This document shows positions 8,794 through 18,785 of a stretch of DNA of 20,959 bases, piece by piece (within the stretch, counting starts at the first letter, position 1; every line of letters begins with the position of its first letter). The position numbers and the translations under genes were made by a program. Source of the stretch: Lingula anatina (Eukaryota > Brachiopoda > Lingulata > Lingulida > Lingulidae); assembly GCF_001039355.2 (NCBI RefSeq), contig NW_019775728.1, forward strand, positions 9,578-30,536. Reading direction: 5' to 3'. The notes under the pieces were generated by a model. That model saw only the letters and a list, made by a program, of their open reading frames with translations, searched no databases and was not told the origin of the DNA.

Positions 8794-9286
8794 ATGGCTG
8801 GGTTTACGTGCTTTTTGTCCCGTTACTTCAATAACAGTAAGCGAGATCGACACATGAGGTTTAATAAGTTCCCAACAAACCCGTTAGAATGAAAAATATG
8901 GTAGAAAGAAAGGAAAATATAGCAGGTTTATATCAAAAGCAGGGCACCGCGTTTGCGCTGAACATTTCGAAGGCGGGAAGAAAAACTATAATATTAGGAG
9001 ATCAACAGTGCTTTAATAAAAAACAGAAATGCTTAGTTAAACAATGGATATAACGAACTATCGGCAAATAGAACTCGGGGGTAAAAAATGCGAGAAAAAA
9101 AAAACATTATAAAGATTTGAAGAAAAAAATGAAAAATAGGCCGGGGCCTAAAAATTAAGAAAAGACTTCAAGCATGAGATTATGGAAAAAGAAAGTAAAA
9201 GCTGTGAAGTTTTACACGGGGATTCTACTTACAAAAAATTCAAGAACTTTCACGCCTTTTTGTGTAACAACAAAGAGAAGGTTTGA
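8794..9286 (+). pseudogene. Broken THAP-domain gene, probably a DNA-transposase relic
   Basis: From the ATG at 8794 (context AAAACCATGG) the frame reads Met-Ala-Gly-Phe-Thr-Cys, then Asn-Asn-Ser-Lys-Arg-Asp-Arg-His-Met-Arg-Phe and Lys-Phe-Pro-Thr-Asn-Pro-Leu-Glu, then hits TGA before Lys-Ile-Trp. This matches the N-terminal half of a THAP zinc finger. In another frame at 8942-8990 comes Gly-His-Arg-Val-Cys-Ala-Glu-His-Phe-Glu-Gly-Gly-Lys-Lys, the C-x2-H closing half. The second zinc Cys of the first half is missing. A third open block at 9152-9286 reads Leu-Arg-Lys-Asp-Phe-Lys-His-Glu-Ile-Met and later Thr-Tyr-Lys-Lys-Phe-Lys-Asn-Phe, and may be the post-THAP linker of a THAP/DDE transposase. 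Several stops and at least one frameshift make it non-functional. The THAP call is fairly firm; its transposase origin is inferred. Confidence 0.62.
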
Positions 9287-11147
9287 AAAGTTTTGTATGT
9301 AATATCCTTTTTGTGTGTGTTTTATTGATAAGTGATCATTTTAAATGTTGTAGGCCCATCACAGGTTTTAGTCTCTAATAACCCTTAGCAGGGTGGGTTC
9401 TATTTTTTTAACGTGATACGTTAATAAAATTTTTATTAGTATGTATTCAGTCCCGTATACGTATTACTGATTTGTACAAACGGGGCTCATATTATCAAGA
9501 TCAACAGAGACATACGAAGAAGAAAGTACATCGGCTCTTGTTGAACGCGTTATCGGCGAAATAAAAAGTTATTTATTTCTGAACTCAATGACAAGAGAAT
9601 TGGAAAATACAAAAAATGCAGAAAAGCCTTTCTGTAAGCTACACGTACATAATACATGTATGGTAAAGACAAAATGGATAATAAACATAATCCAACAACG
9701 TATTTGTAAAGTAATACAAATATGCTTAGTATTAAAGTAGGCCTACGTATATCTAACTGTCTTAGATAGTTGAAAAGTATGGAATGTGTGGGAAACACTT
9801 TATTTGAATTATTAAATTGTCTGTGATTGAAAACGATGAAAATACGCATGAAAACATTTAAAAATCAAATAATTTGGCCTCTTGCTACAATTTTGTTTTT
9901 GTTTCAGTTTGACAAAATTTTCATACTTGTCTCACCTATTTAACACTTAAAAGGTTTTAATTACAGAGGAAAGGTCGTAGTTGTGGCCGCCCGCCTTACC
10001 GAACAATTGAACAGTAACACCTGATGCCTTATCAGGTAGGCCTACCAAACGATTTAATCAGTTCACCGACGAACGATCTGCGTGTCAGTTTTACCTGTAT
10101 ACACAGTAGCTACGAGTCAAACAATGCAGAAAATCTTTTCATTTTATCACTTTAAAAATCTCTTAAGATATCCTTCAATCAAGACATAAATATCGTAATG
10201 AATTGACACTGCCGGTACATGAAGTGATATCGCCACAGCTTGCATATATACATGTACAAAATTGTGAAGACGTAGGCCTGCGCACCTGTCCACACTCTTG
10301 AAAGCTGTGTACGAGTCTACTGGCTTTTTTGATTTTATATATAAAAAATAACGAGTCTCTTTCGCATATCTTTATTATCGGAAGCATTTAAAAGAACTCC
10401 GAAGCTTTAGTTCGTCATCACTATTGAAAGTACAGCCAAGGCTCGGACGCTTATGCGAAGTCTAGTTGTAAAGCGCATCGTATTTAAACTAAGAAAGAAA
10501 ATATTTAATTGCTTGATTCTCCGTCCTAATAGCTGTTTCTTGCCTACAGTTTACGCATTTCTGTGCTTCAGTCACCTTTTTAGTTTGACAGAAAGCAATG
10601 CACGCTTCATACGACCTTTTTATATGCGCACCTTGTACATCATCTACACCTAGCATTGCCATGCTGGAAACAGCAGAGGACCACTATGACCCCTGTGGCG
10701 CGCGGTTCCTGTCATGCGCACTTCGTATTTCCGCAAAAGATGAAAAAGGTCTATATGGACAGGTTCAGTTTCTGATGTACATATAGCCCTACATGTATCT
10801 TATATTCAAGGTGTGAAGTAACCCAAACGAGACAGTGATAATATCTCTCGCCAAATTCCTTAACCTAGCTTTTAAGAAAAGAAACTGTGCTACATCTTCC
10901 ACTTAGTGATGTCTATGGCTGTAAATAATTACTGTAAATATCAAGGTTCATTTCACATAGTAGGAAACAGGCTATATCTTAGTCATGTATACAATACTTG
11001 TAGTATGATGCTAGCGTACTATCAGTGCTGTGAGTAGTTGACTCGGCATTAAGACCGCACCTAGCTTATGGTTATGAAATACTGGACATGAAATACTGTA
11101 ATAACGGTACCTTTGTATATATGTAATTTTGGTGCTATTTATCTATG

Positions 11148-11179
<32 letters not shown>

Positions 11180-12893
11180 TACTTTATCTATGTACATTTT
11201 CACCAGCTCAGTGTGGCGCAGAAAATATGAATAAAGCATATTTTATATATATGAAAGCAAGTAAATTGTCATTACTAGCCCAACTTTTAAAGTTTAATTT
11301 TGCGTACAGCAAAACATCTTTTCAAGCTATTTACAATACAGTATTTTATCAACATTTATAACTTATAATAGATTTCATTTTCAGTGGAAGCCGTTTTACG
11401 GTAATTAACTGTATTAATTTATGAGATTTATCTTTGTTTTTGGAGGGATTGATGATAATCATTTAAAACCAATTTTTTTTCTGCATCAACACGTAGCGAG
11501 GTCAGGGACTGTTATACCTTATTTTATGTAAACAAGGTGATCAAATTTAAGATGACTGTCGTGGTCACTACGGCCAGAGAGGCATTAACGCATTTCGTTC
11601 GAGTAGATTAAATAGTATGTTGACTTGGAAAACTTTTGGTTGCAAAGTTGTGAAAGAATGATTATTAAAAAAAGTGTACATTTCATCTGGTATTTAGTTA
11701 AAGTCATGAAAAGCGCGAAGGAAAACTCTTTCGAAAGATGTATATGACACATTGACCCTGGTAGAGGGTAATAATTTACCACTATTCTGTCTTTGGGATG
11801 AGGGTTTTGTCACGTTCATCCCCCACCCCCACGACAATAGAACTCATCATTTTAACCGGGGTCCTTATAATAACATTACGTAAGTCATTATACCCGAAAG
11901 GATTTCCGCAGTTAAGAAGGAAATTGTTTGTCGTGTATCCACTCCCACTGTCAACTTAACACGTTAATATCTACTCATCACCAGTGTGGATCATAGCTTT
12001 TAATTCTAATTCTCAATTTTAACTCGTGTCACCTGCTCGTTACGTAAAGTAATACATCCACAAATCTGTCTGCATTTTCGTGTTTTGATAAAGGTATTCA
12101 CTGTAGTACTTAAAATGACATTTTTATAATGTAGATAATTTAGATGTTTTTGCATTTTAGCTTATTTCTTTACTTAATTTGAAATATGTCGGTTTTATCT
12201 TAATATATACAGCTTGTAGATGTAATGAAGAGACACCATAAAAAGTTTCTGGCTTTAGGACGCAGCCTATTTAAAACCTACCCTCAATCAGGGTCACAGA
12301 TTGATTTTTCACATGTACATCTCTGCCTAATTCATGACAATTTTTCTACCATAAGAAGTTTACACGGCATTAATTACACCACTCAGTTGTTGTCTAGTAG
12401 TGAACACTCTAGATCCCACTTTGAGAAGTAGCAGTGTACACATAGCTGTGACTAGGTTCTACCAGTTAACTTCCCTGTACAATATAATAGCTAACGTGGT
12501 AACCTATGCTTTTGTCATTCGATACAACATGAGTTAAATAAAAACCAATAGTGTCACTGTTTAACATTTGGTAATATAGGAACTGTATCACTTGTAAGCG
12601 GTGATGAGGTTGTTCATTAATGATTGAATCAAAGTGATCAAAATAACATAAAACCATAAGAACTTATTTATACATTAATTAATACTACTCATTTCAAAAT
12701 TACCTTCTCTCCGACCGAAAGTCTGATTAACACAGAAACCGTACTATAATGTTTGGGATGGGTTATCAGGATTTCATCAAATATAATCTCCTGAGTGTTT
12801 ATCAGTGTCCATTTCTTTACGCTCCCTAATATACCTTGCATTAACACAGAAGTTCCAATAAAGAAATTTGCAAAAATAAATGTCGCCCCTTAC
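9287..12893. other. AT-rich region with no recognised gene
   Basis: Short frames here are low-complexity or lack family signatures. At about 9462-9570 an acceptor-like site (TATTCAG) precedes a 37-codon open stretch reading Arg-His-Thr-Lys-Lys-Lys-Val-His-Arg; this might be more of the THAP relic, but I cannot recognise it. The palindromic octamers TAGGCCTA and TACATGTA cluster between 9650 and 10800. Confidence 0.5.
11151..11179. repeat. (TTA)n microsatellite
   Basis: About nine TTA units, which create a run of Tyr codons in an accidental frame. Confidence 0.92.
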
Positions 12894-13080
12894 CTTTTAG
12901 TGTTAAGACGTCCGCTGTTGTTTCCCGGTGTTGACGGGGTGGCTGAGCGCGAGAGAATGAGTCCTGTGCGTCGTGTGATGAGGCAATCTCTCCCCCTAGG
13001 ATGGCTTCACGCCTCAAGGGACGAATGATCACGCTTGAGTCACACCGCTGACCCGCTCGCACAGACCTTTGTTTTCCCAT
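12894..13080 (-). CDS. Candidate first coding exon of an unrecognised gene
   Basis: A GC-richer block in AT-rich surroundings. On the minus strand the ATG at 13080 has G at -3 and +4, a good start context. The frame runs 62 residues, rich in Arg, Ser and Gln, starting Met-Gly-Lys-Gln-Arg-Ser, to a strong donor, AAAAG followed by gtaagg at 12893 (phase 1). No signal peptide or known domain is visible, and I find no partner exon. It could equally be a non-coding 5' UTR exon or chance. Confidence 0.25.
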
Positions 13081-13559
13081 TTCCGTTGTTGTTTTGTTTC
13101 ATTTGTTTTCATTGTCTGCGAAAAGATTAGATGGTCTTTGGTTGTGTAACGCTTAACAAGTTAAAATAATAGTTTCTTCTTATATAAAAGACTGTACATC
13201 TTAAAGCAATAATAACTCTTCGTTTCGGCCAAAAAATGAATTTTCCTGGAGTAAACANGGTTGTGCATAAATGATATTAAAATTTTTGTGGGACCACGTG
13301 TTTACAGCAGATTAAAAAACGCTATAGCACATCAGCCAGCGAAACACCCAGCGCAATCACCATTCCAGGCACAGCTATTGCAATCAACATTTCCTTCTCA
13401 AGAATGAGATACGTAAAGTACGCTGATAAGTGTGGTATTTTGTCTCTCTTACACACAGGACAATTGAAATAATATGTGAACAGAGAAACGTCATATCTTG
13501 GCTTTGTTGGTGTCAAATGTGCTCATAAAATATAACACATGTACAAGAGCTGAGCCTTC
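13081..13559. other. Short non-coding stretch with one ambiguous base
   Basis: Contains an N at 13258. A minus-strand frame (13516-13322) ends in a hydrophobic segment, Met-Leu-Ile-Ala-Ile-Ala-Val-Pro-Gly-Met-Val-Ile. It has no ATG start, its possible acceptor (gtgtaag) is weak, and I do not recognise it, so I do not call a gene. Confidence 0.45.
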
Positions 13560-13945
13560 TTATGCCCCGATGTGGTGAGCATTCCAACGCACACTAAATC
13601 CAGAGCCTATTGCCAATTCAAAAATACATTTAAGAAAGAAAAATATCTAGACGTTCTTCATGAAACTGATAAAAGAAAAAAACCTAAGTTGTTTTCGCAC
13701 CAATGGGCATAAACTCCACATTGAAACAGGCAGATACACTAACACTCCTCGGACCGATAGAATATGCCATTACTGTTCTAAAGACAAAATTGAAGATAAA
13801 AAACACTTTCTCACAACATGCCCCCTATACAACGACCTGCGCACAATATTATATAAGGTAATTACCAAACACTATACACAAAACAACTGATGAAAAATTT
13901 ACTATCATTATGAAATGTCAAGAAGAAGAAACCCTTTTGCACTAG
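13560..13945 (+). pseudogene. Non-LTR retrotransposon remnant, C-terminal zf-RVT region (copy 1)
   Basis: Three frames piece together the region following the reverse transcriptase of a LINE ORF2. At 13560-13650: Phe-Lys-Asn-Thr-Phe-Lys-Lys-Glu-Lys-Tyr-Leu. At about 13670-13885: Leu-Ser-Cys-Phe-Arg-Thr, His-Lys-Leu-His-Ile-Glu-Thr-Gly-Arg-Tyr, then the zinc-knuckle pattern C-x2-C-x10-H-x4-C (Cys-His-Tyr-Cys to His-Phe-Leu-Thr-Thr-Cys) and Pro-Leu-Tyr-Asn-Asp-Leu-Arg. At 13883-13945: Thr-Asp-Glu-Lys-Phe-Thr-Ile-Ile-Met-Lys-Cys-Gln and a terminal stop. Two frameshifts (near 13660 and 13880) show decay. The zinc ligands are intact. No RT or endonuclease domain precedes it, so the copy is 5'-truncated or eroded. 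Confidence 0.78.
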
Positions 13946-14033
13946 CTTAGTTTTTCTCCTTCGCTTTTGCTAGGCGGGATCTAGAAGACAGTGCCGCACC
14001 CATCGGCAATTGAGTAGTAGTAATAGAAACTCG

Positions 14034-14055
14034 TTTTTTTTTTTTTTTTTTTTTT
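14034..14055. repeat. T22 homopolymer
   Basis: Twenty-two T on the plus strand, about 90 bases after the end of LINE copy 1 and about 1.2 kb beyond the stop of LINE copy 2 on the opposite strand. Read on the minus strand it is a poly(A), so it could mark the 3' end of copy 2 or of another minus-strand retroposon. I see no AATAAA directly before it. Confidence 0.85.
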
Positions 14056-14141
14056 AGTAAGCAAATAGTCTTACTCATAGTGATTGTTTAAGTAGCATAT
14101 TCACTAAAATTATATTTATATTGTACCAGGTGGATGCATAT

Positions 14142-14183
14142 GTTAAAGCATGGACATAATAATTATTATGTCCATGGTTAAAG
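14142..14183. repeat. Perfect 28-bp palindrome flanked by 7-bp direct repeats
   Basis: Positions 14149-14176 are CATGGACATAATAA followed directly by its exact reverse complement, with no spacer. GTTAAAG stands immediately on both sides (14142-14148 and 14177-14183). The layout is that of a minute palindromic insertion with a 7-bp target-site duplication, or of an excision scar left by a longer inverted-repeat element. Confidence 0.9.
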
Positions 14184-14593
14184 TGAAATAAACTACTATA
14201 AACTACTTAACACAATGCCAGAATTATTAGCGTATTTCACGTACTTCCATCTTTGAGTTGAAAACCCCTTTCATTCCGGATCAACTGGGCACAGCTCCCT
14301 GTTCTTTGAAAATCAAAAACTTATAGATACGTAAGATGAAATTGTAAACTATTTTCAAAAGCACACATGTGAAATTTGCATAACGTGCATGTATGTGCCC
14401 CTAATTTAATTTGGTTCGCAACTCACAGTTAGTTAATTTTAAGGGTTTTCTTTATTCCTCAGATACTAATGTCTCAAAGTCAGGCGACATTCCGTGGTAT
14501 CTTTATGAGCTTAAACTATCACGAAATTCTACAAAATATATGTGACACTTACATATAACTCCGTCATGCTAGAAATGACGGGGAGGTGACTCT

Positions 14594-14644
<51 letters not shown>

Positions 14645-15289
14645 GCGCGCGCGCGCGCGCGATCTCACATTACATGTTTAAGTTTTCATTCACTTTAACT
14701 ACATAAACTACATACAATTTTTATCCATCAACTGGACAAGGTGGGGGTCAAGGAAGGGGGGAGGGGAGGGTAAGGTTCACCAGTGTTTCTCCTAGTTAAA
14801 ATTAATTATATAATATAATTAAAGGTCACCGTATATATGTCAGCAAATATGGAAGTATAACTTCGTGTAGGGTATCATGACTTATCATTTTGGTCGGCTT
14901 TTTTTGTGGTTTATCATCTGCACTTTTCATTACTATCATAAAATGGGAATGCGTTCATGAATTGCGTTCATGGGTTGAGAAAAGCAGACGACAGTTTCAG
15001 GACATCAGGCACGTCCCTTAGACTACCTGGCGGTTCCGGGGAAGGTACAGTTTGTTCAGAACTCCATGCTGCTGCCGCGGGAGGGTCGTTTCTGGTAAGC
15101 TGGTTATAGAAACCAAAGTAAAAATTGCCTTATGTGGACGAAGAATTTTTGATAATGACAAAGTAATCCAAGAGAAGAAAAACATTGAGATTGTGCAAAC
15201 CAGCTACAAAATAGTAAATAAGACACGACAGAATTTTTTGGCATAGTTAGTTAAATAGATTTATTTTCGTGACAATACCGGTTTTAACA
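14184..15289. other. Interval between the two convergent LINE remnants
   Basis: AT-rich apart from the TC/AC/GC repeat and a G-rich patch near 14745-14770. A 7-bp inverted repeat CCGTCAT/ATGACGG lies at 14561-14581. The frame at 15052-15246 has no recognisable domain. Part of this may be decayed 3' UTR of LINE copy 2. Confidence 0.5.
14598..14661. repeat. Composite (TC)n(AC)n(GC)n microsatellite
   Basis: TC repeats to 14630, then AC at 14631-14644, then GC at 14645-14661, joined without spacers. The left part is pure pyrimidine and the right part is strictly alternating purine-pyrimidine. Confidence 0.95.
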
Positions 15290-15680
15290 TTAATTATATA
15301 ACAACTTCTTTCTAACCCTAGCTGTGCTTCTATGAAAGTCTGTAAAAAGCACTTGAGGTCTCTCTTTAACCTCCTCCAGGTCATGAAAGATACGATCACC
15401 CATTTTTACTTTTTCACACCATCTTTTCCTGAGATTTTTAGAAATTGGGGAATAAAATGAAAATTGATACTCATTATCTACAGAAAATACAGAGTCTATC
15501 TTCTAATTTTTTGTTAACAAATCGGCCTGTTTCCACATATAATGAAAGAACTGATCTGAACTGCGCCATGATTGATTTTTCTACCGATTTTAATTTATAC
15601 TTAACATAATTTTCTCACTAAGTTTTCTTTAAGTTTTCTATAGACCCTTAACTTGGGCTTCCTTCCATTGCCTCTCTTGC
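15290..15680 (-). pseudogene. Non-LTR retrotransposon remnant, C-terminal zf-RVT region (copy 2, different lineage)
   Basis: On the minus strand, around 15675, the frame reads Arg-Gly-Asn-Gly-Arg-Lys-Pro-Lys-Leu-Arg-Val-Tyr-Arg-Lys, the R-G-x-G-x-x-KLRTY block seen in LINE ORF2 proteins. After a frameshift near 15610 come Met-Ala-Gln-Phe-Arg-Ser and Tyr-Val-Glu-Thr-Gly-Arg-Phe, then Leu-Cys-Ile-Phe-Cys. A second frameshift near 15480 leads to Asp-Asn-Glu-Tyr-Gln-Phe-Ser-Phe-Tyr-Ser-Pro-Ile, then Leu-Arg-Lys-Arg-Trp-Cys, Leu-Phe-Thr-Asp-Phe-His-Arg-Ser-Thr-Ala-Arg, and a stop at 15292-15290. In the knuckle the usual His is Gln and the final Cys is Ser, so two zinc ligands are lost. The wording differs enough from copy 1 to suggest another LINE family. 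No open frame of useful length starts with ATG here, so ORF scanning misses it. Confidence 0.7.
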
Positions 15681-16611
15681 GGTTTGAATATTATATCCTT
15701 TATAACGCTAACATCACAAGAAACTAACTCATTAAACTAATGCTCCATTTCACAAACGGCTAAAACTTGAGAGACCGGAGCACACCAATTAATGCTTCAC
15801 TAAAACTTGAAAAGCAATATGATGAACTCTATTGTAAAGTGGAAAGCTTTCTTCGTGAATGTTTACCAGTGCTCTTTGGCTACAAAGTCTACCCTAGTGA
15901 TATAAGCTAATGCTCGATTGCAATTCACATGAATATGAGATTTTTCTAAACGTATATGCCCTCACACAGAGGCAAATTATGCAAATGTGAAAAATTGGTG
16001 TCACGCAATTCAACGCTATTCAGACGGAGACTACATCATTAGGATCGTGTTCACCACAATCTTTATCAACAAAGTTTGCTTCCAGTCATCCGTGCGTTTC
16101 ACAATACCTCCCGTTGTTTGGAGATGACATATTACTCTGCTCGTACGGTAAAATCACGTCATGTGATCTTATCTTCAAGCCAGAGCCTTCGGAAAATAAA
16201 GTGCCGTTGCACTTGGCTAATACGCTTGATACATCTGCGGTTACACACGCTTATCAAAGTCCAACTCGGTTCATTTAAGTTTACTAACAATTTTGGGGAC
16301 GCAATGTAGATGCGTATTGATTCTTAGATGTACAAAAAAGTACCGATGTACTGTATTTGCCTAAGGCCTCAAAGGTATGTCTTCAAAGGAGTTTATCCAA
16401 ATTTGCACTGATTAAAGATCTAGAGCAGAATTTGCGCTGATTAGGGATCTCGAGCAAAACGAGGTTATCACTATGTAGTGATGTAAGTCAACCAACATGT
16501 CAAGTCAAATGTGTTAACAAATTATCATTACACCAGCCGCTGGATAGCTGATTCTCTTTTTTATGTTTTACACCGTGAATGAAATAGCAAATGAAGGAAA
16601 ACTAGAAGAAA

Positions 16612-16650
16612 AAAATTAACGAGACCAATTTAAAATTTCTCGTTAATTTT
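16612..16650. repeat. Perfect 13-bp inverted repeat with a 13-base loop
   Basis: AAAATTAACGAGA at 16612-16624 and its exact reverse complement at 16638-16650. Transcribed from either strand it folds as a stem-loop. It has no T-run tail or nearby gene to suggest a function, and may be the remains of a palindromic element. Confidence 0.85.
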
Positions 16651-18599
16651 GGCACAAACGTGTCGAATACTACGACCTCAGCCAGAGCACTACCCGGAGC
16701 ACAGGGAGTTACGATCTAGCGCGAACTAAACGCCTTTTACAAGAAGATGCCTTAAATAATAAAAAACGTGCATAATTATCTGAATTCAGGGATAAAACCA
16801 ATCTATTGCAGTGTGCCAAAGACGTAAGACGTGTTTTTAAATCTCATGTACCCTGTCGCGGATATTATTGTTGTTGATGCGGTAGGTGGGGTGGTAGTTC
16901 ACAGTTTTATTACGCAGGGATAGAGTGAAGGCGTTATATACGCAAAGAAATTCGTTTGGAGATGAGCTGTTAAATTGGGTGCGAAATGGAAAACATCTTA
17001 CATTCCTGTGTGAACGTGTAGACAAAGATAACGTATCTATATTTTGAAATGTTGTTTTGATATATCATTCATAAATGCAGATTATTAAAATAAACTACTT
17101 TAATTAATGATTTACATATATCACACACATTTATCATCACAAAAGATTTATTGACAACCACAAAGCACTGATACAAGCCATTCATTGATCTGACACAGTG
17201 CCCTTACAGCGTGTTGCTGTTACATATATTGAACCCGACGAATTTTGGCACCGTTCTCTTTAAAAGACGCGCAGTCTACGTGAACAGATAACGATATTAG
17301 GGACGCTGCGTGTGGTAGAAGACGTAAAATGGCATCTCTGTCACGCACCCGACAAATGGTAATCACTATCTTCGTGCAAGGGGGCGGCGTCTTCTTGCGG
17401 GTGCAGCGGACGCAGGTCTGTCACTTTAGAAGCATAGTGCAACAGAAAAGTGCGGGGGTCCTTTAAAAAACGTGAGAGCACGTCAAAACGCGCTCAGACG
17501 CAGAAGAAGACCTTATCCTGTTTGGATGTTGAATGCGTCACTGGCAGACGACGTAAGACTGTGTAATGTTATAAGTTGTGATTCAGTTGTCTGCGTCCAA
17601 TGGAGATCCATCAACAAGCTTCCTTTCCGCTAGTTAAGTATGACTAACGCATGTTGATTAGCTAGTGGGCTGGCTAATTATCCGCATTACCTTATTGCTG
17701 GGATTCCAACTCTCAAAGCAATTACTTGGAAAGTGACCGCGTATCTGATAACAATTGTCCTGCAATTGTTTCCTAGAGACGGAACAAGGTTTGTCGTCAG
17801 CAACAAAGTGAGCAAGAACTCTATGCGTGCGGCAAAATTCAATATTACTGTTTGGTCGCAACTTGAAGAAAACCGAGGCAACAAGTAGGTGAGAATTATT
17901 CCGACAACCTGGGAAGGCATTACTGTGCCATTGTTTTTCTCGCTGCTGGACACTGTGCAACTAGCAAGTTTAGGCGGCTTAGTGTAATTTGCTGCATAAG
18001 GAAATTTCGGATAGACGGAGACGATTCAGTGAAAGATCTCATAAGACCGGAGACATGAACCGGGACAATAATCCTCGACAGAAACTGATCAGCTCTGAGG
18101 CAGCTTCCAGTGGCGGTGACTATCTATTTTGGTGATCCTCACATCAATTAAAAGAAGTCAACCGTGGTGGTAGCACATACAAGACTGTAAGGCCGCGTCC
18201 TTGATGTTTCAGCCGCTGGCTCCATGGTGTTGCCGTGAACTACTGTCACTGTTCCTGACTGCCGTCACCTTTAACACCACTTTCACCTCGAGTCACGATA
18301 GCTGGTTTCTTTAATCAATTTGTCTCGGTATATTATTACGAATGTGTGAGTGGGGAGACTTAATAAATTTCAGCTGAAGGAACAGCACACGCTATGGTTG
18401 TCTCCGAACTTGAAGTGATCACACACCTGCTCAGCGGCCCTAGAACGTGACGGGAGATGGTCATTCGTGTCACATAATGAACGCTGAATGAGGACAGAAT
18501 GAAAGCTGGTGTAAGTTAATCATTTAGTGTCTTGAAGGGCATTTTCTGGGGAGGGGGTGGGAGTAAGGGCGCAAGGGCTGAAGTTCTTGTGATTTTGGG

Positions 18600-18785
18600 G
18601 TGTGTGTGCACCGGAGTGTGTGTGTGTGGGGGGGGGGGGGGGGGGGGGCAGGGGCGAGTTATGGTGGAGATGAGACATTTAACGTGCGTGTATTTTGTTT
18701 GTGTGTGCGTGCGTGTTTGTGTGCACGTTAGTGTTAGTGCATGTGTGCGTGTGTATGTATGCACAGGTACATGTGGGGGTGCGTG
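18600..18785. repeat. GT-rich imperfect repeat with a G21 run
   Basis: GT repeats followed by G21 (18628-18648), then about 110 bases of impure GTGCGTGT-type sequence. The reverse strand gives a His/Thr/Pro-rich frame (18516-18980) that is only the repeat in translation. Confidence 0.9.

Noticed and set aside
17329-17475. Plus-strand short frame starting Met-Ala-Ser-Leu-Ser-Arg in a GC-rich patch
   Set aside because: About 48 codons with a fair start context but only a weak donor-like site and no family resemblance.
17658-17960. Two overlapping minus-strand frames ending near a donor-like AAG/gtaatg
   Set aside because: Neither begins with ATG, both are open at once, and no domain or partner exon is visible.
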